From Pseudoalteromonas galatheae (GTDB lineage: Bacteria; Pseudomonadota; Gammaproteobacteria; Enterobacterales; Alteromonadaceae), in the NCBI RefSeq assembly GCF_005886105.2, contig NZ_PNCO02000001.1, positions 2,229,001 to 2,293,000 of the forward strand: a stretch of 64,000 nucleotides of DNA, read 5' to 3'. A model generated the notes under the pieces. It saw only the letters and a list, made by a program, of their open reading frames with translations. It was not told where the DNA came from and did no database searches. Position numbers and translations under genes: made by a program. Of the stretch, positions 35,978-43,816 are shown piece by piece. How positions within the stretch are numbered: the first letter of the stretch is position 1; each line of letters begins with the position of its first letter.

Positions 35978-37168
35978 TTGCTTTTAACAAACTTACAATC
36001 ATCTTTTAAATTCGCTCATTTAGCGTTATTAACCTTACTATTAAGCGCGTGTGGTTCGGATATAACTCAAACTTCGCCCTTAGTTGATGAAACTGAGCTC
36101 CCTAAAGAAGTGGGTATTGCACAAGATGGTGCATTAAAACAGCATTTAGAAAGTATTCGACAGGCATATAATGTACCTGCAATTACGGCTATGACAGTAA
36201 AAGATGGCTTAGTGTACGAAATTGCCAGCACTGGCTATCGTGATATACAAAGCCTTGAACCTGTAAGCGATAATGATCGTTGGGCGATCGGCTCTGTCGC
36301 AAAATCTATGACCGCTTTGCTCGCCGCTCGTTTAGTGGAACAAGGCCTCATTACTTTTGACACTACCGTCATAGATATATTTCCTGAACTTAAAGGCCAA
36401 ATTCGACCAGAACATGAGACAATCACTTTACAGAATCTGTTGAGCATGACATCCGGATTAAAAAAGGACATAGGTGCAAAAAATCAGCAGTGGTACGACA
36501 ATACCAAGCCTTTAACCGAATTAAGATATGAGCTAACAAAAGAGGTGCTTAATACCGCTGCAGTGAAAACCCGAAGTGAGTTTTGGTATAGTAATGTTGG
36601 TTACGTGATAGCAGGACATATGTTAGAGCGAGTCAGCAATCAGACTTGGGAGTGGCTTATTGGCGAAGAAGTCTTTGGGCAATTAGGCATCACTAATTAT
36701 GGTTTTGGTGAACCGAGCTTTGAGAGCGCAAATCAGCCTAAAGGGCATATTTACGAAAATGGTCACTGGCATGGGGTAACTGAAGAAAAAAAGCTTGCTC
36801 CAAAAGTATATGGTCCGGCCGGTACGGTGAATATAAGTTTACCTGACCTTGCTGTTTATTTTTCGTCGGTATTAGAGGGAATGCAGGGAGGTGACAATAT
36901 TGTGAGTAAAGAGAGTTACAAAATGTTGCTCTCGCCTTATAGTAAAATTCAAGACAGCCATTCTGAGTATGCGATGGGCTGGTTTGTCAAGTCAGATAAA
37001 ACGGCTTTTGGTCATGACGGTTTTACGGTCGCATTTTCGGTCAGTAGCCTGCTTTATCCTAGTCAAAATAGCGCTTATTTTGCGGCAGTGAATGGCGATA
37101 CAGATAACGCACCCAAAGCACTCTCGCAAGCGTTAGAAGTGCTTATGAAAAGAAACTCTATAGAATAG
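35978..37168 (+). CDS. Serine hydrolase lipoprotein, beta-lactamase class C family
   Basis: 396 residues, starting at a TTG codon (35978) seven bases after AAAGGA. A lipoprotein signal ends in LLLSAC with Cys25. The nucleophile motif is SVAK (Ser106, Lys109), followed by YSN (near 198) and a GHDGF segment near 345 corresponding to the third motif. Proteins of this family include esterases, D-aminopeptidases and penicillin-binding-like enzymes; the substrate cannot be deduced. It is the last host-type gene before the Tn7-like island. Confidence 0.85.
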   Translation: MLLTNLQSSFKFAHLALLTLLLSACGSDITQTSPLVDETELPKEVGIAQDGALKQHLESIRQAYNVPAITAMTVKDGLVYEIASTGYRDIQSLEPVSDNDRWAIGSVAKSMTALLAARLVEQGLITFDTTVIDIFPELKGQIRPEHETITLQNLLSMTSGLKKDIGAKNQQWYDNTKPLTELRYELTKEVLNTAAVKTRSEFWYSNVGYVIAGHMLERVSNQTWEWLIGEEVFGQLGITNYGFGEPSFESANQPKGHIYENGHWHGVTEEKKLAPKVYGPAGTVNISLPDLAVYFSSVLEGMQGGDNIVSKESYKMLLSPYSKIQDSHSEYAMGWFVKSDKTAFGHDGFTVAFSVSSLLYPSQNSAYFAAVNGDTDNAPKALSQALEVLMKRNSIE

Positions 37169-37699
37169 TCAATTTGATAGCTTAGGCAAATGAAGCATCG
37201 ACGTTATATTCTATTAGGGCCTGAAACCCATCGCGCTTGGTATTCGACGCTGATGCCACACCTTAAGGCAGAGGGTCAATCTTGTAGTAATTATTAGAGT
37301 CAGATCTTGCTTATTGCCTTCATGTTCTTTTCTAAACGAACAACTGCCGTAAATAAGGTTAGGTATGCGCGAGTTTCGACCACAGATCCGTCTTTAGGTT
37401 TACAAGTAGCCAAACTTGAGGAAGCGGATTACGACAAAGTATTTATTAATATGACTTACTTTGTTGATTTGTAGGTCGAATAAAGCGTGCAACGCCGCCA
37501 TCCGACAAACCTTTTGCACAGCAGTTACACTTTTTTCATAACTCAGTTGGAAAGCGCCTACGACTTTTCCAACCTATGGGAACACGCTAATAAAGTGTGA
37601 TCTAACGAGCGAAGAATAAGTGTTTTATTTGATTTAGTTTTTAAATTTAGAAAGATAGGAATTAGTATGTTTTAGTATAGTTTTGGTAACTATTAATAA
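37169..37699. other. Boundary stretch left of the Tn7-like island, with REP-like repeat and gene scraps
   Basis: No intact gene. A 35-codon frame from 37191 (KHRRYILLGPETH) ends early and looks like a fragment. A REP-like palindromic sequence (GTAGGTCGAATAAAGCG ... CCGAC) lies at about 37471-37510. From 37600 on the sequence is very AT-rich and leads into a Tn7-like right end, so part of this stretch may be the remnant of the oldest element (E0). Confidence 0.45.
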
Positions 37700-37719
37700 G
37701 ACTTACACTACAAACAACA
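37700..37719. repeat. Remnant Tn7-like right end (E0)
   Basis: The 20 bases ending CTACAAACAACA closely match the outer 20 bases of the E1 and E2 right ends (…CTTCAAACAACA), and are followed by AATAT and then the E1 left end. Inner TnsB-type sites are not clear on its left side. It is best explained as the outer part of an older element's right end. Confidence 0.6.
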
Positions 37720-37724
37720 AATAT

Positions 37725-37807
37725 TGCTGTTTGAAGTGTAAGTTTGCATAAACAACGGTAAAACTTCACTCACTTAAAAGCACATTTGAAGTGTAAGTTG
37801 ACATAAA
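37725..37807. repeat. E1 left end with TnsB-type binding sites
   Basis: The terminal TGCTGTTTG is followed by two direct sites of the form GAAGTGTAAGTTTGCATAAA (37733-37752) and GAAGTGTAAGTTGACATAAA (37788-37807). The preceding bases 37720-37724 are AATAT, the likely target duplication. Confidence 0.75.
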
Positions 37808-38016
37808 TTTGAAACATAACCTTGCAAAGGGTGGTTCGACTATGAGGATTTACTCAGATTCAGCTTTGTGCTGTGGCTGACATGTACTAGCTCATTAAGC
37901 CAATTTCATCAAAAAGTTATCTATTTCAATCACGCTGTAACTCTCTCCTTAAACTCCTTAAATATTCTAACCCATGTGTAACTCCACCCAATTTAGTACA
38001 GCTATTTCATAGAATT

Positions 38017-38754
38017 TTATGCAGCCTCAAGGTAACCAATTGGTGTCATATCGCCAAGTGAATCATGTGGTCGCTCATAATTGTAAATATCTAACCACTC
38101 ATCAGTGATTTCACGTACTTCTTGAAGTGACTCAAACAAGTATAAATCTAGCACTTCTTCACGGTAACTCCGATTAAACCTTTCAACAAAACCATTTTGG
38201 TAAGGACTGCCAGGCTCTATAAATTCCAACTTGATGTCATTTTTCATTGCCCAATCTTCGAGTGCCGTTGAAGTAAATTCTGGGCCATTGTCCGCTCTAA
38301 TCTGCTTTGGTTTTCCTCGCCAAGCAATAATTTGTTGTAGCGTTCTAATAACGCGTTCAGAAGTTAAGCTTGTATCGACCTCAATCGCCAGTGCTTGTCG
38401 GTTGAAATCATCCAGCACATTCAGTGTTCTAAAGCGATGTCCATAGCTTAATGCGTCACTCATAAAGTCCATTGACCACGATTCATTATGTTGTGTCGGT
38501 GCACTTAATGGTTCAGGTGTTCTTGTTGGAACACGGCGCTTCCCCTTACGTCTCAAGTTTAGTTTTAGCATGTTGTAAACGCGTTCAACACGCTTTTTAT
38601 TCCACGGCTTACCTTTATTGCGAAGCCTTTTGAATAGCTTAGGCAGCCCCCACCTAGGATGGCGCTCTACCAGCGCAAGTAATGCGTCGATAACTTCATC
38701 ATCTAACGGCCGTTTATGTTTGTAATAAAAAACTGAGCGGCTTAGCCCTGCCAC
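38017..38754 (-). CDS. IS3-family transposase OrfB, copy 2
   Basis: 245 residues from the first ATG, with the same DDE layout as copy 1 (Asp96, Asp155, Glu191). It differs from copy 1 by a few residues, for example ADNGPEF instead of VDNGPEF at the second Asp motif and VPTRTP instead of IPTRTP. It is made as an OrfAB fusion by -1 frameshifting near 38834. Apparently intact. Confidence 0.9.
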   Translation of the reverse strand: MAGLSRSVFYYKHKRPLDDEVIDALLALVERHPRWGLPKLFKRLRNKGKPWNKKRVERVYNMLKLNLRRKGKRRVPTRTPEPLSAPTQHNESWSMDFMSDALSYGHRFRTLNVLDDFNRQALAIEVDTSLTSERVIRTLQQIIAWRGKPKQIRADNGPEFTSTALEDWAMKNDIKLEFIEPGSPYQNGFVERFNRSYREEVLDLYLFESLQEVREITDEWLDIYNYERPHDSLGDMTPIGYLEAA

Positions 38755-38828
38755 TTCACAAGCAAATGCGACGCTGACGTTAAATTGAGCTCTTAAATGC
38801 TCTACCCAAGCTCTGCGCCTACTTGTTT

Positions 38829-39095
38829 TTACAGCTTTTTTGCGATGATATCCTCAAGCATCGAGTGCTTTAGGCTAAGCGTTGCAAACATATCTTTTAG
38901 CTTACGGTTTTCTTCTTCAAGCTCTTTGAGGCGTTTAATATCAGACGCTTCCATACCGCCATATTTTGAGCGCCATTTGTAAAATGTACTTTGGCCGATG
39001 CCATGTTTACGGCAGATTTCTGGTACAGGAATACCTGACTCAGCTTCTTTGATCATGCTGACAATTTGGGTTTCGGTGAACTTGCTTTTTCTCAT
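38829..39095 (-). CDS. IS3-family transposase OrfA (HTH), copy 2
   Basis: 88 residues, identical to copy 1 except for V/I at the ASDIKRLKE position. Helix-turn-helix followed by a coiled coil, ending at the A6G slippery site. It recognises the IS ends. Confidence 0.9.
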   Translation of the reverse strand: MRKSKFTETQIVSMIKEAESGIPVPEICRKHGIGQSTFYKWRSKYGGMEASDIKRLKELEEENRKLKDMFATLSLKHSMLEDIIAKKL

Positions 39096-39160
39096 CGTAA
39101 ATTTTCCTATTTTAGTTAATGGAAAATTCTACTTATAAACTGTTTCATTTTTTGGGGGAG

Positions 39161-40159
39161 TTACACATGCCTTGCAAACTCGTTATGTGGCTCAACATAA
39201 GTCCAAAATGCAAACTTTCCTTGTAACGAGTCTAAATAATTAGGTTTTTTTATCTTTAGTTTTGATATGTGTGAAATTAACCCATACTTTTTTATATAAA
39301 AGAGCTCTTGCTTTAATGTTCTTCTAGTTTTCCTAGGTAACTGAAGCCTGCTATTTTTTACAGATATACCAGTAACTATTTTTTGCTTATTTCCAATAAT
39401 TAGTTTCGTTTTTTGCTTATTAACATTTAACCCAAAGTCAACTATGATTTCATTGACTATTTCTATGAATGTATGAGGAATATAATTACCGGAAAAAGTC
39501 AGGTCATCTGCATAACGAGTATAAGTGAGGGAATATTTTTTCGCTAATCTATAAATTCTCATATCTAGATGCACAAGAAGAATATTACTTAATGCAGGGC
39601 TTGTTGCGGCTCCTTGAGGTAAAGCGCCATTAAAGCAGCATAATGATGCTAAAATATAAGAAACATTATTTGCATAGCCTAGCTTTGAGAATAGATTAAT
39701 TACCCAATTAATGGTAATTGTGTCAAAAAAATCCTGCAAATCCATTTTTAAAACAACTCGTTCATTCAAATGAGCTTTTGCGTTACTAACAATAGATTTG
39801 CTTTTTATATACCCATGAGCACAGTAATGGGTCTTCAAGCCCATTAATATATTTTCATATATCCATTTCTGACATATTAATAGTGATGGATATGGTGAAG
39901 AAATCCTTCTTTTTCCACCTTTCTTTTTTGAGATATCGAAACTTCTATAGAAAGAACTGGGGGACGAAACCATCTTATATAAAATTACAGGTTTAATCCC
40001 TAAAAGGTTGGACAAGTGCTCTGCTTCAAATACAACAGGAAGATTCTGACTTTCTAAATATTCGATATACGGTAGATAAATATTAATTAAATCAGTGGAA
40101 ACACCTTTATTTTTAAAGAAAAGTTCCCACTCTTGCATTCTTAAAGATATTTTTTTCAT
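39161..40159 (-). CDS. Retron-type reverse transcriptase of E1, C-terminus clipped by IS
   Basis: 332 residues from the ATG at 40159 (KKISLRMQEWE); a longer frame to 40198 would overlap the ncRNA inverted repeat. Retron-specific features are NAKAH (about 126-130), MDLQDFFDTI, YTRYADDLTFSG with YADD at about 216-219, and VTG in KIVTGISV. It reverse-transcribes part of the adjacent ncRNA into msDNA. The IS at 39165 replaces the end by HV and a stop. Rejoining across the CATG repeat gives RHGLEYLRSLRRELQRD and a stop at 37926, so about 15 native residues are lost and activity may be impaired. Confidence 0.9.
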   Translation of the reverse strand: MKKISLRMQEWELFFKNKGVSTDLINIYLPYIEYLESQNLPVVFEAEHLSNLLGIKPVILYKMVSSPSSFYRSFDISKKKGGKRRISSPYPSLLICQKWIYENILMGLKTHYCAHGYIKSKSIVSNAKAHLNERVVLKMDLQDFFDTITINWVINLFSKLGYANNVSYILASLCCFNGALPQGAATSPALSNILLVHLDMRIYRLAKKYSLTYTRYADDLTFSGNYIPHTFIEIVNEIIVDFGLNVNKQKTKLIIGNKQKIVTGISVKNSRLQLPRKTRRTLKQELFYIKKYGLISHISKLKIKKPNYLDSLQGKFAFWTYVEPHNEFARHV

Positions 40160-40167
40160 CAATGTAA

Positions 40168-40354
40168 GCTTGTAGAAGCTACCTTCATTACTATGCACAA
40201 GTATTTAAAACTTTCATGTTTCGCTCGCGAAACATTCAAGTTTTAAATACAGAACTAGAATAGCGAAGCTATTCAGGGTTTTTTATATTTGATGTGGCTA
40301 AAGCTCACCTTAACCAAAGAGCGACTTCACTCTAATGTACTAGCTTCTACAAGC
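40168..40354 (-). ncRNA. Retron msr-msd RNA of E1
   Basis: 187 bp between the RT and the accessory genes, bounded by a perfect 14-bp inverted repeat (GCTTGTAGAAGCTA at 40168-40181 and TAGCTTCTACAAGC at 40341-40354), the a1/a2 pair expected for retrons. Inside are a long AT-rich hairpin with a GTTTCGC/GCGAAAC top (about 40200-40255), suitable as the msd stem, and a short AATAGC/GCTATT stem-loop (about 40259-40273) suitable for msr. Exact ends and the branching G need experiment. Confidence 0.85.
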
Positions 40355-40364
40355 CAATGACAAT

Positions 40365-40724
40365 TTAGCGCACTTTCAAGATTTTTAAAAGCTTTTTATC
40401 CAGTAAATTTACGCTAGGTATATAAAAATCATTTTTTAAAGGGGGACTGTTCAAAAATTCGGAAGGTATTGCTCTCCAGTTTTTATCTTCTTTCAGCTTG
40501 TTATTAAAAAGTACAGTCTCAAACCCAAGCTTCGTAATAATAAAAAAGTATTCCTTTTTCTTTTCGATCATTTCTTTGTTTTCTAATTGATTCATTACTT
40601 TTAAGTAATCAGAAAAGGAACCTCTGAACTTTTTAAACAAAGTAAAAGCACTTAATCCATGAGCCGAACTATAAAGTTGTCTTAACAAAATAAGCTGATG
40701 TATTGTTAAATCACTTTTACGCAT
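40365..40724 (-). CDS. Winged-helix accessory protein of the E1 retron
   Basis: 119 residues. The N-terminal 75 residues form a winged-helix pattern (SDLTIHQLILLRQLYSS, then FSDYLKVMNQLENKEMIEKKKEYFFIITKLG). The last 40 residues are a basic tail. The start overlaps the PRTase-like gene by 8 bp (ATGCGTAA), so they are translated together. A small winged-helix protein with a PRTase-like protein beside a retron RT is the arrangement I recall as type III in the published retron classification. It probably forms part of the toxin or sensor complex held by msDNA. Confidence 0.8.
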   Translation of the reverse strand: MRKSDLTIHQLILLRQLYSSAHGLSAFTLFKKFRGSFSDYLKVMNQLENKEMIEKKKEYFFIITKLGFETVLFNNKLKEDKNWRAIPSEFLNSPPLKNDFYIPSVNLLDKKLLKILKVR

Positions 40725-41580
40725 CCTGCATAGCCCTTGTTAATATAGGTTTTCTTCTTGAATTATCACTATAGATTGGCCACCAAAAAATAGGGAAAAC
40801 ACTATTTGGAGTATTACCATTTTCCCTTGTGTAAAGTGATTCAGTTTCTCCATAACCTAAACTAGGAAGTTGTCTATCTTTATAAGACTCAGCTAAAATT
40901 TTTTCTAAATCTTTCATTAACTTTAAATTTTCATCCACCTCAATATTTGAGTAAAACTCAGATATGCCTTTATCTATATCTAAAAGTGAATGTATTTCTA
41001 TGTCAGCATCATGTATTGCTTGTTTACCTACAGTTGATGCTGCAACAACAACAACTTTAAAAGTAACCTTACTTAGTAAGTCACTATAGCTATTTTTTAA
41101 GGTTTTTATCCTTCCCAAGACCGTTTGACCACTACCAACAAACTCGTCAACTAATACAATATTAACGTGTTGTGAACCTTCATCGTTAAACTTTTTTCTA
41201 GACCTATTAAAGTTTTTTGAAGAAATATGATCAGTCCATCCATTTTCTTGAAGTGGCATCTTTAAATTGTACAAAATCATATCTGCACTATCTGGGTCTG
41301 AGTTTGCAGACATTCCTAAAATTTGAGTATTACTGTCTTCAGCTCCAGGTAGATTTGTTATGTAATCAGCCATTGCTCTTATACGTTTAGGAAAATCCAG
41401 ATCAGATATATATGTGAATCGACTAAGAAGATCTATTACCAATTTTCTTTGTTCATCGCTCGCGCAGTCTTTAAAGATTAAATTACTCACTTTATCTATT
41501 TTCTTATTAAGCCACGGTTGTTTTTCGTTAAGTTTAAATAAAATTTTAAAGCTTTTTTCATCTAAGGTTATGTCTAGCAT
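40717..41580 (-). CDS. Phosphoribosyltransferase-like effector of the E1 retron
   Basis: 287 residues. The centre carries NIVLVDEFVGSGQT (near 138-151), which matches the PRPP-binding loop of type I phosphoribosyltransferases (VVDDxxxTGxT). The C-terminus has WWPIYSDNSRRKPILTR. In retrons with PRTase-like and winged-helix genes this protein is the presumed effector. It is the first gene of the retron operon (PRTase, wHTH, ncRNA, RT). Its target molecule is unknown. The call rests on the PRPP motif and the gene order. Confidence 0.8.
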   Translation of the reverse strand: MLDITLDEKSFKILFKLNEKQPWLNKKIDKVSNLIFKDCASDEQRKLVIDLLSRFTYISDLDFPKRIRAMADYITNLPGAEDSNTQILGMSANSDPDSADMILYNLKMPLQENGWTDHISSKNFNRSRKKFNDEGSQHVNIVLVDEFVGSGQTVLGRIKTLKNSYSDLLSKVTFKVVVVAASTVGKQAIHDADIEIHSLLDIDKGISEFYSNIEVDENLKLMKDLEKILAESYKDRQLPSLGYGETESLYTRENGNTPNSVFPIFWWPIYSDNSRRKPILTRAMQDA

Positions 41581-41724
41581 GAGAGTTTACTTATAAGTTT
41601 ATTGATTTTTTCTATTTGTGAAAAAAGAAGTTACTTCCCGTCCCAAATATTCATCTAAATTATTCCAATCACGTATCAATATTGCAATAGAAATATGCAA
41701 CTGGGACCTCCACTAGGTCTGAAA

Positions 41725-41873
41725 TACATTTTAGCGTCAAAAAGTCAGGTAAATGTTTTCCTTTTTCATACTGATTCATTCTTGCACTGGTAGTACTTGG
41801 TTCCATTCCTTACTCAATTCCTAATTTCTGATGAGTATAACTTGCTGCTATTCTTGCTTCTTTGAGGCGTGGA
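41725..41873 (-). pseudogene. xre regulator relic in E1
   Basis: The plus-strand text at 41740-41873 is visibly similar to the 5' half of the E2 xre gene (57700-57855: the same words around tttttcatactgattcattc and cttgcttctttgaggcg), but with stops and a lost start. The relic is cut at 41873 by an IS remnant. E1 therefore once had its own Xre-type regulator. Confidence 0.7.
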
Positions 41874-42049
41874 TGTAACTACCCCAGATTTTTTACAGTT
41901 CATTAGTAGAATAATGCTGCCTCAATTGATCTCTTAGTGCATCATGAGGCCGTTTATAATTTTAAATATCCAATCATTCATCCATGATATCGCGAACTTG
42001 CTGTAGTGGCCCAACTAAATATTAGTTTTATTTCTTGGGGAGCTTTACA
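41874..42049. repeat. Internally deleted IS3-family relic
   Basis: 176 bp starting TGTAACTACCCCAGATTT and ending TTGGGGAGCTTTACA, the two ends of the IS described at 18631 and 37977 in diverged form. Its left 130 bp follow the end of OrfB (for example CATCATGAGG, then AATATCCAATCATTC) with many changes. It is too short to move itself but might be cross-mobilised. Confidence 0.75.
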
Positions 42050-42094
42050 GTCAGTGAGGCGCATCCATTCTCCAATAACCAGTATTTACCCAAT

Positions 42095-43816
42095 TTAACT
42101 TTTAGCATTTGCTCTTTGTTTAAACAACTCATAGTCGTCCAGAAAAAAGTGCATTGGGAGTGGATATCGGTAGTGCCTGCAAGCAATCGTCACTAGAGGT
42201 TCCAAACCTTCTGAAACAGCCGTCAAACCTTCAAAGTAGTCGGTATTCACACATTCAGAGAATACCTGTTCTAGAAGTAATTCATTCTTGCGTACAAGAT
42301 CTATAGGATGAAGTACCCCACCATGCCTGCCTTTATTGGTGTATAAGAACTTCTCGGTATCAGCTAAAGGATACCAATACTGCATTTCACAATGTTTTAA
42401 TGAGTTTTCACAAAAGTCGGACAGCACTTCTTTTATTTCATCCATTTCTAGTAATGACGCTATTACTCCAATAAGCGGATATGAAATACTACTCCGCGTA
42501 AGCTCCTCAAGTTGCTCTTTAGTCTTACTTTCTTCGATGTTTATCAATTGTGCATAGTCAAGATTGACTGTGGGAAACGCTCTCCCACCCTGATACGAGT
42601 GGCGTAAAATGTAAACCATTTCACCAAGCCAGTCTTTGATGAATTGAATATTCTCTTCATCTAGTGATAAACAATAAATAGCGATAGATAAATCAATTGC
42701 TTGATCATCTTTAAAGGGAGCCATTAATACTGGGTTATTTACGATTAACTGTTTAATGGCTTCAAAGGCTTGATGAAGGCTGGAAATCAACTCTTCTCTT
42801 TTCCCCTCATCTTCGCTTCCTTGCTTTCTTATTTCATTCGATAACCATATTCCTTGAACACCCAGTCGACTCAAAATATCAAATAGCTTCAGGCTCACAT
42901 CAAATTTACAATTGGCACGCACTGCATTTGAGATTGAATGTTTTTTCCCGACATGAGGAGTAACACATTTTTCGAGAAATTCATTGGTAATTGTATGATA
43001 TGTATTAAGACATAAAGAAAACGTATTAAGTATCTCACGAGGAACTTTTGACTTTGAACTAGTATAAGGTTTTGCTATTTCCCAAGCATTCAACAATGCA
43101 ACTTCACTGGCTAAATAAGCTGCGTCAACGTTATTTGCCTCTCGACACCAAGAAAAGAGAATCCACAAGGATATATTTAGCTGTCGTATGTGAGTTAAAG
43201 CTTCCTTATCACTTTTAAATGTCTTGCCACATAACCACCTCACCAACTTAGCATATGATTCGTATGACAGTTCAGGATCTTCAATTAGTGCTATTGACTT
43301 CCTGAGTAAAAATCGTTTTTCTTTTGGCATTAGCTCTTCCGCCAAGAAGTGCTCGCTTATCAAGTTAGATAGTTTTTCACCGTCCCATTCCTCAAAACTG
43401 ACTTGCTCAGTTTGAAAAAATTTTTCATAGCTGCTAACCGTCTGCCTTACGTCTTGCTTTATCTCTCCACCTATACAAATACACACCTTTACAGGCAACT
43501 CTCCAAGTTCACTGGGTAGATGTGTAGGAATATATGTTTGCAATATATCATCTAGCGATTGCTTAATGCCTTGAGAGCTAGAGTCACTCCAGTCACTTCT
43601 TTTTATATCTCCTGGCTTAACCGTAAAAAGATAAACTGAATTCTCCATTTCACCTAGCTGTCCTACTGCAGCAACATCTACTCCATATTGCCTCGGACCA
43701 ATCATTGGGGTAGAAAACACTCTTAGTCCCATTTGAGATAATAAATCAGGCAATAAAGAGTCTAGCTCGTTACGCTCTTTCAAAGCTAATAGGTATTCCC
43801 TTAATATCAATTTCAT
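42095..43816 (-). CDS. E1 cargo protein with nuclease-like N-terminus (candidate defence protein B)
   Basis: 573 residues. The N-terminal region PRQYGVDVAAVGQ ... VYLFTVKPGDI (Asp47, Lys67) is shaped like a restriction-endonuclease-like GxD...xxK active site, with Thr65 where Glu/Gln is usual. The remaining about 450 residues are helical and probably repeat-like. Its start overlaps the stop of the preceding 570-residue gene (ATGA type), so they work as a pair. I do not recognise a named system. The location in a defence-rich transposon suggests anti-phage function; this is inference. Confidence 0.65.
   Translation of the reverse strand: MKLILREYLLALKERNELDSLLPDLLSQMGLRVFSTPMIGPRQYGVDVAAVGQLGEMENSVYLFTVKPGDIKRSDWSDSSSQGIKQSLDDILQTYIPTHLPSELGELPVKVCICIGGEIKQDVRQTVSSYEKFFQTEQVSFEEWDGEKLSNLISEHFLAEELMPKEKRFLLRKSIALIEDPELSYESYAKLVRWLCGKTFKSDKEALTHIRQLNISLWILFSWCREANNVDAAYLASEVALLNAWEIAKPYTSSKSKVPREILNTFSLCLNTYHTITNEFLEKCVTPHVGKKHSISNAVRANCKFDVSLKLFDILSRLGVQGIWLSNEIRKQGSEDEGKREELISSLHQAFEAIKQLIVNNPVLMAPFKDDQAIDLSIAIYCLSLDEENIQFIKDWLGEMVYILRHSYQGGRAFPTVNLDYAQLINIEESKTKEQLEELTRSSISYPLIGVIASLLEMDEIKEVLSDFCENSLKHCEMQYWYPLADTEKFLYTNKGRHGGVLHPIDLVRKNELLLEQVFSECVNTDYFEGLTAVSEGLEPLVTIACRHYRYPLPMHFFLDDYELFKQRANAKS

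Larger units (their letters stand above)
37977..39165 (-). mobile_element. IS3-family insertion sequence, copy 2
   Basis: 1189 bp, nearly identical to the copy at 18631-19819, with the same TGTAACTCC termini, flanked by CATG direct repeats (37973-37976 and 39166-39169). It is inserted in the last codons of the E1 retron reverse transcriptase. Confidence 0.93.

Noticed and set aside
37191..37300. Small gene starting KHRRYILLGPETH
   Set aside because: Stops after about 35 codons and lacks a ribosome-binding site; probably a fragment at the island boundary.
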